Part shown: positions 23,676-32,325 of the stretch, one piece after another | How positions within the stretch are numbered: the first letter of the stretch is position 1 | Layout of the letters: each line of letters starts with the position of its first letter | From: DASXSB01 sp036506275 | GTDB lineage: Bacteria > Methylomirabilota > Methylomirabilia > Rokubacteriales > CSP1-6 | Direction: 5' to 3' | Assembly: GCA_036506275.1 (NCBI GenBank) | Contig: DASXSB010000030.1 | Coordinates: 1 to 64,000 of the forward strand | Length of the DNA stretch: 64,000 bases | Position numbers and translations under genes: made by a program | The notes under the pieces: generated by a model | The model's database searches: none | The model's input: only the letters and a program-made list of their open reading frames with translations | Told to the model about the DNA's origin: nothing

Positions 23676-24556
23676 TCCGTAGCATGACCGGTTTCGGGCG
23701 CGCCGAGGTGACGGCAGAGACCATCGGCGTCGCCGTGGAAGCACGGTCCGTCAATCACCGCCATCTCGACATCGCCCTCCGGCTCCCGCGTGCGCTCGCC
23801 TCGCTCGAGATCGAGGCGCGGCATCTCGTGCAGGCGCGGCTCGAGCGCGGGCGCGTCGACATCGCCGTGCAGCTCGCAGCGCCGCCCGGCCTCTCCGAGC
23901 AGACGATCGCGCTCGACGCCGCCCTCGCGCGCCAGTACGTCGAGCGCGCGCGCGCCCTCGGCGACACGCTGGACGTGGAGGGTGACGTCACGCTCACGTG
24001 GGTGCTCGAGCGTCCCGGCGTCGTGCGCGTGGAGGAAGCGGAGGTCCCGGAGCCGTCCCATGTGTGGATCGTGCTCGCGGACGCGCTCGGGCGCGCCCTC
24101 GACGAGCTGGTGGCGCGGCGGACCGCGGAGGGCGAGGCGCTCGCCGGCGAGCTGCGCGTGCTCCACGCGGATCTGCAGTCGACGGTGGAGCTGCTCGCCG
24201 CCCGCGCTCCGGTGGCGATGGCGCGACGGGCGGCGCGCCTGCGCGAGCGCGTGACGGTACTCCTCGCGGGCGGCGTCGTGGACGAAGGCCGCCTCCTCAC
24301 CGAGCTGGCGGTGGCGGCCGACAAGGCGGACGTCACCGAGGAGCTGGCGCGGCTGCGGGCCCACCTCGAGCAGTTCACGCAGATCCTCGACAAGGGCGGG
24401 TCGGTGGGACGTCAGCTCGACTTCCTTCTCCAGGAGCTCAACCGCGAGGTGAACACCATCGCCGCCAAGGCGGATGACCTGGAGCTCGGGCAGAGCGCCA
24501 TCGCCGCCAAGGGCATCCTCGAGAAGGTGCGCGAGCAGGTCCAGAACCTTGAATAG
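23672..24556 (+). CDS. yicC: YicC/YloC-family endoribonuclease
   Basis: 294 residues, full length. The family start MIRSMTGFGRAEV is followed by the conserved VEARSVNHRHLDIALRLP. The C-terminal block reads QLDFLLQELNREVNTIAAKADD. YicC proteins are metal-dependent RNA-cleaving enzymes. The gene begins a conserved cluster with remA, gmk, rpoZ and coaBC. The ATG at 23672 overlaps a mini-ORF and lacks an SD. Confidence 0.95.
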   Translation: MIRSMTGFGRAEVTAETIGVAVEARSVNHRHLDIALRLPRALASLEIEARHLVQARLERGRVDIAVQLAAPPGLSEQTIALDAALARQYVERARALGDTLDVEGDVTLTWVLERPGVVRVEEAEVPEPSHVWIVLADALGRALDELVARRTAEGEALAGELRVLHADLQSTVELLAARAPVAMARRAARLRERVTVLLAGGVVDEGRLLTELAVAADKADVTEELARLRAHLEQFTQILDKGGSVGRQLDFLLQELNREVNTIAAKADDLELGQSAIAAKGILEKVREQVQNLE

Positions 24557-24567
24557 GCGGAGGCACT

Positions 24568-24834
24568 GTGGCGACGCGGTCGGCGACGCGCTTGGTGAAC
24601 GTGGGTCACGGCAACGTGGTGGTCGCGGATCAGATCGTCGCCATCGTGGCGCTCGACTCCCTGCCCGTGAAGCGCCTCATCGAGAACGCCAAGGGCAGCA
24701 CGAAGCTCGTTGACGCCACCAACGGACGCCGGACGCGCGCGGTGATCGTCACCGAGAGCGATCACCTCATCCTGTCCTCGCTGGAGCCGGCCACGCTCGC
24801 CCAGCGGTTGGAGACGGAGCGCGAGGCGCCGTGA
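24568..24834 (+). CDS. remA: RemA/DUF370-family protein
   Basis: 88 residues. VNVGHGNVVVADQIVAIV, SLPVKRLIENAKG, and TRAVIVTESDHLILSSL match the RemA (DUF370) family, which in Bacillus is a DNA-binding regulator of matrix genes. The position between yicC and gmk is the usual one. GTG 24568 has GGCGGAGG just upstream. The start carries about six extra residues before the family core. A regulatory target in this organism is unknown. Confidence 0.88.
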   Translation: MATRSATRLVNVGHGNVVVADQIVAIVALDSLPVKRLIENAKGSTKLVDATNGRRTRAVIVTESDHLILSSLEPATLAQRLETEREAP

Positions 24835-25445
24835 TCCGCCGGCGGGGGACGCTCTTCGTGGTGTCGGCGCCGTCGGGGGCCGGCAAGACGACCCTGTGCG
24901 CAGAGGTGCGTCGGGTGGTGACCGGCCTCGCGTATTCGGTGTCGGTGACCACCCGCGCTCCGCGTCCGGGCGAAACCGACGGGCAGCATTTCTCGTTCGT
25001 GAGCGAGAAGCAGTTCCAGGAGCTGGCGGATGCCGGCGCCTTCGCGGAATACGCGATCGTCCACGGTCACCGGTACGGCACGCGCGCGGCCATGCTCGAG
25101 GCCGCCCTCGACGCCGGCTCCGACATCCTGCTCGACATCGACACCCAGGGCGCGGCCACGCTGCGCAAGAAGTATCCGGAGGCCGTGCTGGTCTTCATCG
25201 TGGCGCCGACCCTCGCCGAGCTGGAGCAGCGCCTGCACGAGCGGCGCTCCGACGCCGAGGGCGAGATCGCGCGCCGACTGGCGCGCGCGCGCGAGGAAAT
25301 CGCGATGTGGCGTGCCTACGACTACCTGATCGTGAACCGGGACGTGAAGGACGCTGTGGACCAGCTGGCGGCCGTGATCTCCGCCGAGCGCTGTCGCACG
25401 AGCCGCCTTGCGCTTCGCATCCCCGATTTGGAGGACACCAAGTGA
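24831..25445 (+). CDS. gmk: guanylate kinase
   Basis: 204 residues. P-loop SAPSGAGKT is at 12-20, GMP-binding SVTTRAPRPGE and the DILLDIDTQGA strand follow, then a C-terminal RLARAREEI lid. It phosphorylates GMP to GDP. GTG 24831 overlaps the remA stop (GTGA). It is followed immediately by rpoZ with a 1-bp overlap. Confidence 0.96.
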   Translation: MIRRRGTLFVVSAPSGAGKTTLCAEVRRVVTGLAYSVSVTTRAPRPGETDGQHFSFVSEKQFQELADAGAFAEYAIVHGHRYGTRAAMLEAALDAGSDILLDIDTQGAATLRKKYPEAVLVFIVAPTLAELEQRLHERRSDAEGEIARRLARAREEIAMWRAYDYLIVNRDVKDAVDQLAAVISAERCRTSRLALRIPDLEDTK

Positions 25446-25654
25446 TGGCCTTTCCCTCGCTCGAGAATGCTCTCAACAAGGTCTCGAACCGGTACCTGCT
25501 CGTGGTGCTCGCCGCCAAGCGCTCGCGCCAGTTGAATCGCGGCGCCGCCGTGCGCGTGGATTCGAAGCACAAGAAGCCGACGAGCAGCGCGCTGGAAGAG
25601 ATCGCGGCCGCCAAGGTCGAGTACCGCGTCAAGGACGACGACGCCAAGGGGTGA
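25445..25654 (+). CDS. rpoZ: RNA polymerase omega subunit
   Basis: 69 residues. NKVSNRYLLVVLAAKRSRQL is the omega signature, followed by an SALEEIAAAKVEY helix. It stabilises the beta-prime subunit during RNA polymerase assembly. ATG 25445 shares one base with the gmk stop (TGATG), so it is translationally coupled. The gene is short and easily missed because a longer frame continues upstream through gmk; the family start fixes the ATG. Confidence 0.93.
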   Translation: MAFPSLENALNKVSNRYLLVVLAAKRSRQLNRGAAVRVDSKHKKPTSSALEEIAAAKVEYRVKDDDAKG

Positions 25655-25661
25655 TCCCGCG

Positions 25662-26882
25662 GTGGCCGGCCTCGACGGCAAGGAGCTGATCCTCGGCGTC
25701 ACCGGGTCCATCGCCGCCTACAAGGCGGTCTACCTGGTGCGAGAGCTTCGCGCGCTCGGAGCCGGGGTCACCGTGTGCCTGAGCGAGCACGCGCGCGCGT
25801 TCGTGGGCCCGCTCACCTTTCGCACGCTCTCGGGGCGGCCGGTCCTCATCGATCTCTTCGATCCCCAGCACGAGGACGCCGTGGAGCACGTGGCGCTCGC
25901 CGAGCGCGCGGCCGCGCTCCTCGTGGTACCGGCCACCGCCAACGTCCTCGCCAAGGCCGCGCACGGCATCGCCGACGACTTCCTCACCACGCTGCTCCTC
26001 GCCATGCGCGGCCCCGTGTTGATGGCCCCCGCCATGGACGGCGGGATGTGGGAGCATCCCGCCGTCGTCGCCAACGTGGCGCTCCTGCGCGCGCGCGGGG
26101 TCACCGTGCTCGAGCCCGACGCGGGCGCGCTCGCGTCCGGTCTCCACGGCAAGGGCCGGTTGCCGGAGACGACGCAGATCATCGAGGCGTTGTACGACGT
26201 CCTCACCCCCGTGCGTGATCTCGCGGCCGAGCGCGTGGTCGTCTCCGCTGGACCTACGCGCGAGCCGATCGATCCCGTCCGCTACATCTCCAATCGGTCC
26301 TCGGGAAAGATGGGCTACGCGCTGGCGGCGGCGGCGCGGCGGCGGGGGGCTGCGGTCACGCTCGTCTCCGGTCCCACCGCCCTCGTGCCGCCCGCGGGCG
26401 TGACGGTCGTTCCGGTGGAAACGGCGGAGGAGATGCGGGAGGCGGTGCTGCACCACGCCGCCCACGCCACCTTGATCATCAAGGCGGCCGCCGTCGGGGA
26501 CTTCCGCGCGGCCCGCGTGGCCCCGAGCAAGATCAAGGGCAAGCGCGAGCTGACGCTCGAGCTCACGCCGAACCCGGACATCCTGGCCGAGGTGGCCGCC
26601 CGCCGTACGGGCGCGTTCGTGGTCGGCTTCGCGGCCGAGACCGACGACCTCGTCGCGCACGCGCGCGCCAAGCTCGAGAGCAAAGGCATCGATCTCCTCG
26701 TCGCCAACGACGTCAGCCGCGCCGGCATCGGCTTCGACGCCGAGGACAACGAAGTGCTCCTGCTCGACCGGTGGGGTGGGCAGCACGCGTTGCCGCGGAT
26801 GCCGAAGTCCGCGGTGGCGGAGGCGATCCTCACCCACGTCCTCGCCACGCGCGCCGCCGCGCGGGTGAAGGTCGAGCGCTGA
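25662..26882 (+). CDS. coaBC: bifunctional phosphopantothenoylcysteine decarboxylase/synthetase
   Basis: 406 residues. CoaC flavoprotein half (1-190): GVTGSIAAYKAVYLVREL, PAMDGGMWEHPA. CoaB ligase half (190-406): VVSAGPTREPIDPVRYISNRSSGKMGYALA and AAVGDFR. It makes 4'-phosphopantetheine for coenzyme A. The decarboxylase loop reads LASGLHGKGRLPE, with Ser where Escherichia coli Dfp has the catalytic Cys (LACG); other lineages carry a Ser form too, so activity is not excluded. GTG 25662 follows rpoZ by 7 bp. Confidence 0.95.
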   Translation: MAGLDGKELILGVTGSIAAYKAVYLVRELRALGAGVTVCLSEHARAFVGPLTFRTLSGRPVLIDLFDPQHEDAVEHVALAERAAALLVVPATANVLAKAAHGIADDFLTTLLLAMRGPVLMAPAMDGGMWEHPAVVANVALLRARGVTVLEPDAGALASGLHGKGRLPETTQIIEALYDVLTPVRDLAAERVVVSAGPTREPIDPVRYISNRSSGKMGYALAAAARRRGAAVTLVSGPTALVPPAGVTVVPVETAEEMREAVLHHAAHATLIIKAAAVGDFRAARVAPSKIKGKRELTLELTPNPDILAEVAARRTGAFVVGFAAETDDLVAHARAKLESKGIDLLVANDVSRAGIGFDAEDNEVLLLDRWGGQHALPRMPKSAVAEAILTHVLATRAAARVKVER

Positions 26883-27568
26883 GCGAGTCGCCGCACGACG
26901 TGCTCGCGGACGCCCTCTCCGGCCTCCGCGCGACGTTGCGCTTCTACCGGGACCTCGGCGTCACCGAGGTCGGTCTCGCCGGCGACTATCTGCTGGGGGC
27001 AGACGCCGCCCTCGCCCGCCAGGAGGCCGCGCTCCAGGGCTGCCAGCTCTGCAAGCTCTGCCAGGGACGCAACACCATCGTGTTCGGCTCCGGCAACCCA
27101 CGCGCCGAGCTCGTCGTGATCGGCGAGGGCCCGGGCGCCGACGAGGACGCGCAGGGCAAACCGTTCGTCGGCCGCGCCGGTCAGCTCCTCACCAAGATGC
27201 TGGAATCGGTCGATCTCTCTCGCGACGAGGTCTACATCACGAACGCCGTGAAGTGCCGGCCACCCGGCAACCGCAATCCGGAGCCGGAGGAGCTGGCCGC
27301 GTGCGCGCCGGTCCTCAACGCCCAGCTCGCCACGCTGCAGCCGAAGGTGGTGCTGTCGCTCGGGAGCGTCGCCACGCAGGCGCTCCTCGCGACCCGCGAG
27401 CCGATCGGCAAGCTCCGCGGACGCGTCCATCCCTACGGCGCGGCCGTCCTCGTGCCGACGTTTCATCCCGCCTTTCTGCTGCGCAATCCCGGGCAGGAGT
27501 ACAAGCGCATGGCCTGGGAAGATCTAAAGCTCGCCAAACGGGAGTACGACCGCCGCCGCACGCAATGA
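26879..27568 (+). CDS. family 4 uracil-DNA glycosylase (4Fe-4S)
   Basis: 229 residues if translation starts at CTG 26879. The Fe-S region has C55, C58 and C61 (GCQLCKLCQGR), then IGEGPGADEDAQGKPFVGRAG, a third cysteine site in NAVKCRPPGNRNP, a fourth in LAACAPV, and TFHPAFLLR. It removes uracil from DNA in base excision repair. No ATG or GTG lies at the coaBC junction; the CTG forms a 4-bp CTGA overlap and has GAAGG seven bases upstream. The first standard codon is GTG 26900, which would trim seven residues. Confidence 0.9.
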   Translation: MSESPHDVLADALSGLRATLRFYRDLGVTEVGLAGDYLLGADAALARQEAALQGCQLCKLCQGRNTIVFGSGNPRAELVVIGEGPGADEDAQGKPFVGRAGQLLTKMLESVDLSRDEVYITNAVKCRPPGNRNPEPEELAACAPVLNAQLATLQPKVVLSLGSVATQALLATREPIGKLRGRVHPYGAAVLVPTFHPAFLLRNPGQEYKRMAWEDLKLAKREYDRRRTQ

Positions 27569-29475
27569 TCGCGGACGTCGTGTTCGACGCCCCCATGCCG
27601 CACCCGTTCTCGTATCGCGTCCCCGATGGTCTTCACGTCGCTCCCGGCCAGCGCGTCCTCGCACCCCTCCGCGGCGCCGCGCGGGTCGGCCTCGTGGTCG
27701 GCGTGCGCGAACACGGCGATGAGCAGCTCCGCTCGCTCGTGCGCGTGATCGATGCGCGGCCTGTTCTCTCCACGGGTCAGCTCGACCTCGCGCACTGGAT
27801 CGCGACGGAGAGCCTCTCCAGTCTCGGCGCCACCTGCGCGGCGCTGCTGCCGCCGCCGGTTGATCGCGCGGTGCGTACGGCGCGAGAGACGCCGGACGAG
27901 GGCGCGACGGCCACGGCGCGCGGAGCGGCGGTGGACCACACGACGCCCGCCACGCGCGGAGGGCCGGCGTCGGTAACGCCGTGCGGGCCGCGTCGAGCGG
28001 CTTCCGGCGCGGCACCCCGCCCGGAGCTGCTGGTGGGCGCCGGTCGCGAGCGACGGGCGCTCGATCGTATCGCGAGCGTGGAAGCGGCGATGGTCCTCGC
28101 CGCCGATGTGGAGTCGGCCGGTCGCTGGGCGGGGCGCCTCGCCAAGCTCGGACGCGTGGTCCGCCTCGACTCCGGCGTCGACGACCACGCTCGGGAGCGA
28201 GCGTGGACGGAGCTGGCGCGGGGAGAGGTCGGCCTCGCGGTCGGCACGCGCTCGGCGCTGCTCGCACCACTCCCGCCCCACGCGTGCATGGTCCTCCTCG
28301 ACGAGCACGAAGCGGCGCACAAGCCGCCGGGGCCGCCGCGCATGCACGCGCGCGACGTCGTGCTGGAACGAGCGCGCCGCGAGGGTACGCCGACCGTGCT
28401 GACCTCCGCCACGCCGAGCGTGGAGCTGTGGTGGCACGCGGACCGCGGTGACCTCGCCCTCGACGGCGGCGTCCCCGCGCCCTGGCCGGCGGTGACCGTC
28501 GCGGACACGCGCGGCATTCTTCGCCGTGAGCCGCTCACGCCCCCGCTCGCGCGCGCGATCCGCGAAGCCCTCGCGCACGGACGCCGCGTGTTCCTCGGTG
28601 TGAGCCGTCTCGCGTCCGCCCTCGCCTGCGACGAGTGCGGTGCCGTCGTCCGCTGCGGCCAGTGCGCACTCACGCTCGGCTACGCGCGCGCCGCCGGCGT
28701 CCTCACCTGCCGCCTCTGCGCCGACCGCATACCGCTGCCCGACCTCTGTCCCGAGTGCCGCGGGCGTCGACTATCGCCGTTCGGCTGGGGCGCCGAGCGC
28801 GTCGAGCACGCCGTGCGGCGGCGCTTTCCCACCGTCCGCGTGGCGCGCTACGACCCGGACGCGGCCCGCGGCGCGCGGGGAGAGGCGCAGCGGGCGGCGG
28901 CCGCCGCCGCCGACGTGGTGATCGGGACGCGGGGCGCGCTTCGGCTCTTCGGTCCGGCGTCGCTCGGGCTCGCCGGCTTCGTATCCCCCGACCAGCTCCT
29001 GCGCGTGCCGGACTTCCGCGCGAGCGAACGGGCGTTCGCGCTCATGTGGGCGGCGGCCGAGCGGGTGCGCGGCGACGGCGCCGTCGTGGTGCAGTCGCAG
29101 AATCCGTCGCACTACGTGCTGGACGCGCTCGCCCGCCAAGACCTCACCGCCTTCTACAAGCACGAGCTGAAGTTTCGCGCCGAGCTCGGCTATCCGCCCT
29201 TTCGGCGGCTGGCCGTGATCGCCGTCCGCGGCGCCGGCGCCACGGAGACGCGAGCGCTCGCCGACGACGTCGTGGCGGCCACCCGCACGTCCCCGCGGCT
29301 CACCGTGTACCCGTCGATCGCGGAACGCCACGACCGCCAGCGCCGGATCGTGGTGAAGGGCCACGGAGACCTCGCCGCCGTCCTGCGGCCGTTGCTGGAG
29401 GACTTCCTCGCCCCGCGCTTGCGCTCCCGCGGTATCATGACCGTGGAGGTGGACCCGGTCGAATGGCAGTTCTAA
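27565..29475 (+). CDS. priA: PriA-like replication-restart protein with degenerate helicase motifs
   Basis: 636 residues, shorter than the usual 700-plus. The N-terminal 3'-DNA-binding domain is present (VVFDAPMPHPFSYRVPDGL), as is the zinc-binding cysteine cluster (CDECGAVVRCGQC ... CRLC ... CPEC) and the C-terminal domain. The Walker A segment expected before it reads LLVGAGRERRA, with no GxGKT, and Walker B reads LLDEHEAAHK. ATP-driven unwinding is therefore doubtful, as in actinobacterial PriA proteins. ATG 27565 overlaps the UDG stop (ATGA). An Ala/Gly/Thr-rich insert lies near residues 105-150. Confidence 0.9.
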   Translation: MIADVVFDAPMPHPFSYRVPDGLHVAPGQRVLAPLRGAARVGLVVGVREHGDEQLRSLVRVIDARPVLSTGQLDLAHWIATESLSSLGATCAALLPPPVDRAVRTARETPDEGATATARGAAVDHTTPATRGGPASVTPCGPRRAASGAAPRPELLVGAGRERRALDRIASVEAAMVLAADVESAGRWAGRLAKLGRVVRLDSGVDDHARERAWTELARGEVGLAVGTRSALLAPLPPHACMVLLDEHEAAHKPPGPPRMHARDVVLERARREGTPTVLTSATPSVELWWHADRGDLALDGGVPAPWPAVTVADTRGILRREPLTPPLARAIREALAHGRRVFLGVSRLASALACDECGAVVRCGQCALTLGYARAAGVLTCRLCADRIPLPDLCPECRGRRLSPFGWGAERVEHAVRRRFPTVRVARYDPDAARGARGEAQRAAAAAADVVIGTRGALRLFGPASLGLAGFVSPDQLLRVPDFRASERAFALMWAAAERVRGDGAVVVQSQNPSHYVLDALARQDLTAFYKHELKFRAELGYPPFRRLAVIAVRGAGATETRALADDVVAATRTSPRLTVYPSIAERHDRQRRIVVKGHGDLAAVLRPLLEDFLAPRLRSRGIMTVEVDPVEWQF

Positions 29476-29987
29476 GCGTCCGAAAATACGGTGATCCGGC
29501 GCTCCGGCGGAAGGCCGAGCCCGTGCGCGAGATCACGCCCGAGATCCACAAGATGGTCGCCGACATGATCGACACGATGTACGACGAGGTCGGCATCGGG
29601 CTCGCCGCCACCCAGGTCGGGATCCCGCTCCGGCTGATGGTGGTCGGCGACGAGGAAGGCCGCGGCGCGCGCGCCCTCGTCAATCCGGCCATCACGCAGC
29701 AAGGGGGCGAGATTACGGCGGAGGAGGGGTGTCTTTCGATTCCCGGCATCTTCGCTCCCGTCACCCGGGCCGAATGGGTGCAGCTGGAGGCCCAAGACCT
29801 CGAAGGGCGACCGGTCTCGATCCGGGCTCGTGGCCTCACCGCGCGGGTGTTCCAGCACGAGCTGGATCACCTGGACGGGGTGCTCTTCATCGATCGCCTC
29901 GATCCCGTCACGCGCGACCGCGTGAAGCGCCGTATCAAGAAGGACGGGCTCTCGGAGGAGGCTTCGCACCGCGCCTTCGCCCTCTAG
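29463..29987 (+). CDS. def: peptide deformylase
   Basis: 174 residues. All three motifs are intact: GLAATQVG at 46-53, EGCLS at 88-92 (metal-binding Cys90) and HELDH at 132-136 (two His ligands and catalytic Glu). It removes the N-formyl group from new proteins, pairing functionally with fmt next door. ATG 29463 lies inside priA (13-bp overlap). Confidence 0.96.
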   Translation: MAVLSVRKYGDPALRRKAEPVREITPEIHKMVADMIDTMYDEVGIGLAATQVGIPLRLMVVGDEEGRGARALVNPAITQQGGEITAEEGCLSIPGIFAPVTRAEWVQLEAQDLEGRPVSIRARGLTARVFQHELDHLDGVLFIDRLDPVTRDRVKRRIKKDGLSEEASHRAFAL

Positions 29988-30066
29988 TCCCCGCTACCGC
30001 GTTCTCTTCTACGGCACGCCCGCGTTCGCGCTCCCCACGCTGGACGCGCTGCTGGCCCGCCACGAG

Positions 30067-30936
30067 GTGGTCACCGTCGTCACCCAGCCCGATCGTCCCG
30101 CCCATCGCGGCCAGCGCTTGACCGCGCCGCCCGTGAAAGAGCGCGCCCTCGCGGCGGGCATCGCGGTCCTCCAGCCGTCACGGCTGCGCGATCCGGGCTG
30201 GCCCGAGCGATTGGCCGAGCTGGGCGCAGACGTCGCGGTCGTGGTCGCGTTCGGACAGATCTTGCCGCGCGCGGTGCTGGACGCGCCCGCGCGCGGCTCG
30301 ATCAACGTCCACGCGTCGCTGCTGCCGCGCTACCGGGGGGCGGCGCCCATCGCGTGGGCGATCATGCGCGGAGAGACGGAGACCGGGATCACGACCTTCC
30401 AGATGGACGAGGGCATGGACACGGGCGCGATGCTTCTGTGGCAAGCCGTCGAGATCGCGCCTCACGAAACGGCGGGCGAGCTGGCGGCGCGCCTGGCCGC
30501 CGTCGGCGCCCGCGTGCTGACCGATACGCTCGATCGTCTCGACGTGCTCACGCCCACGCCCCAGCGCGACGCAGACGCCACCCTCGCCCCCCGTCTCAAG
30601 AAGACCGACGGTCATCTCGACTGGAATCGGAGCGCGCGCGATCTCGTGAACGTCGTGCGCGGCTGCAATCCCTGGCCCGGCGCCACCGCGCGCACGCCGC
30701 TCGGCGGTCTCATCGTGTGGCGCGCCGAGGTGGCGCGGCAAGACGAAGAGAGCGTGGCGACGCCGCGGGCGTCGCCGGGAACGCTGGTGGAGCACGGGCG
30801 GACGCTCGCGATCGTCACCGGCCAGGAGTTGCTGCTCCCGGTGGAAGTGCAGCCCGAAAATCGCCGGTCGATCGCGTGGGCCGATTACTTGAGAGGGGCG
30901 CGCTTGACCCCTGGCGTCCGCTTCACATCCGCGTGA
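30067..30936 (+). CDS. fmt: methionyl-tRNA formyltransferase (true 5' end uncertain)
   Basis: 289 residues from GTG 30067, the first ordinary start codon. Homology clearly begins earlier: codons from about 29992 read RYRVLFYGTPAFALPTLDALLA, the conserved first strand and loop, but no ATG, GTG or TTG exists in that frame back to a stop at 29923. Catalytic features are present: SINVHASLLPRYRGAAPI (Asn, His) and GITTFQMDEGMDTG (Asp). It formylates initiator Met-tRNA. Either an unusual start codon is used or the reading contains an error near the def stop. Confidence 0.88.
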   Translation: MVTVVTQPDRPAHRGQRLTAPPVKERALAAGIAVLQPSRLRDPGWPERLAELGADVAVVVAFGQILPRAVLDAPARGSINVHASLLPRYRGAAPIAWAIMRGETETGITTFQMDEGMDTGAMLLWQAVEIAPHETAGELAARLAAVGARVLTDTLDRLDVLTPTPQRDADATLAPRLKKTDGHLDWNRSARDLVNVVRGCNPWPGATARTPLGGLIVWRAEVARQDEESVATPRASPGTLVEHGRTLAIVTGQELLLPVEVQPENRRSIAWADYLRGARLTPGVRFTSA

Positions 30937-32294
30937 CGACGGCGGCGGCGGCGCCGGCGCGGACGCTCGCGGCTCGCGTGCTCGAGCGCGTGGAACGCGA
31001 CGACGCGTTCGCGGAGCTGGTGCTCGACGCCGAGCTCGCCGCGCGTCCGGCGGCCGCCCGCGACGTCGCGCTCGCCACCGAGCTGGTGTACGGAACGCTC
31101 CGGTGGCAGCGTTACCTCGACTGGATCCTCGCCCCCCACTCGCGTCGCCGTCTCGACGCCCTCGATCCCCGCGTCCGCGTGCTCCTGAGAATGGCGGCCT
31201 ATCAGGTCGTATTCCTGGAGCGGGTGCCGGCCTTCGCCGCCGTCAACGACGCGGTGACGCTCGCGCGCGGGCGCGGGGCGCGCGGTGCCCCCGAATTCGT
31301 GAACGCCGTGCTGAGGTCCTTCGCGCGGCGCGGGCGGCGCGAGCGCGAGCCGGCGCCGCCCCCTGATCCCGTGGACGCGCTCGCCACGCGCTGCTCGTTT
31401 CCGACATGGCTCGCCGCGCGATGGGTGGCGCGCTACGGCACCGAGGACGCGCACGCCCTCATGCTGGCCTTGAACGCGCGCCCGCCGCTCACCGTCCGCA
31501 CCAACACGCTGAAGATCACGCGCGAGGCGCTGGCGGCGCGACTTCGCGACCACGACCGCGCGAGCACGGCCACGCCCCATGCGCCGGAGGGACTCGTGCT
31601 GACACCGGGATCGGGGCCACCGGCGGCGTGGCCGGAATTCCGGGAGGGATTGTTCACCGTCCAGGACGAAGCCGCCATGCTCGTGAGTCGACTCCTAGCG
31701 CCCGCGCCGGGCGAGACGATCGTCGACGCCTGCGCGGCCCCGGGAGGAAAGACCACGCACCTCGCACAGCTCATGGAGAACCGCGGCCGCGTGCTCGCGC
31801 TCGATCCCCAGCCGGGGCGCCTGGACCGCGTGGTGGAGACGGCGGCGCGCCTCGGGGCCGCCATCGTGGAGACGCGGCCGGGAACGGTGGAGGCGCGCGC
31901 GCGCGAGCACGCGGGCGCGTGCGACGGCGTGCTCGTCGACGCGCCGTGCTCGAACCTCGGCGTGGTGCGCCGCAATCCCGAGGTTAAATGGCGCCGGCGG
32001 CCGGAGGAGCTGGCCGCCAGCGCCGCCCGCCAGCGCGCGATTCTCGCGGCCGCCGCCACCATGGTGCGGGGCGGGGGTCGTCTCGTCTACGCGACGTGCT
32101 CGCTGGAGCCGGAGGAGAACGACGACGTCGTGCGCGCGTTTCTCGAGAGTCGTCCCGACTTTGCCATCGACCCGCCCGCGTCCTTCGCGCCCGCGCTCGC
32201 CGCCGACGGCGTGCTGCGCTGCCTGCCCCATCGTCACGGCACCGACGGCTTCACGGCCGTTCGCTTCCGTCGCCGCGATGCCGCGTCGCTTTGA
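30933..32294 (+). CDS. rsmB: 16S rRNA cytosine-C5 methyltransferase RsmB
   Basis: 453 residues. An N-terminal NusB-like helical domain (about 10-150) is followed by the SAM-dependent RNA m5C methyltransferase: DACAAPGGKTTHLAQ, LVDAPCSNLGVVRRNPEVKW and YATCSLEPEEN, the two catalytic cysteines. It methylates C967 of 16S rRNA in Escherichia coli. GTG 30933 overlaps the fmt stop (GTGA). The def-fmt-rsmB order is the common one. Confidence 0.95.
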   Translation: MTTAAAAPARTLAARVLERVERDDAFAELVLDAELAARPAAARDVALATELVYGTLRWQRYLDWILAPHSRRRLDALDPRVRVLLRMAAYQVVFLERVPAFAAVNDAVTLARGRGARGAPEFVNAVLRSFARRGRREREPAPPPDPVDALATRCSFPTWLAARWVARYGTEDAHALMLALNARPPLTVRTNTLKITREALAARLRDHDRASTATPHAPEGLVLTPGSGPPAAWPEFREGLFTVQDEAAMLVSRLLAPAPGETIVDACAAPGGKTTHLAQLMENRGRVLALDPQPGRLDRVVETAARLGAAIVETRPGTVEARAREHAGACDGVLVDAPCSNLGVVRRNPEVKWRRRPEELAASAARQRAILAAAATMVRGGGRLVYATCSLEPEENDDVVRAFLESRPDFAIDPPASFAPALAADGVLRCLPHRHGTDGFTAVRFRRRDAASL

Positions 32295-32319
32295 GGCGCG
32301 GCCGCGCGCGCGGTATAAC
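32291..32319 (+). promoter_or_regulatory. sigma-70 promoter of rpe, suggests leaderless mRNA
   Basis: TTGAGG at 32291-32296, a 17-nt spacer, TATAAC at 32314-32319. The -10 ends six bases before GTG 32326 and no Shine-Dalgarno precedes that codon. Confidence 0.6.
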
Positions 32320-32325
32320 AGCGCC

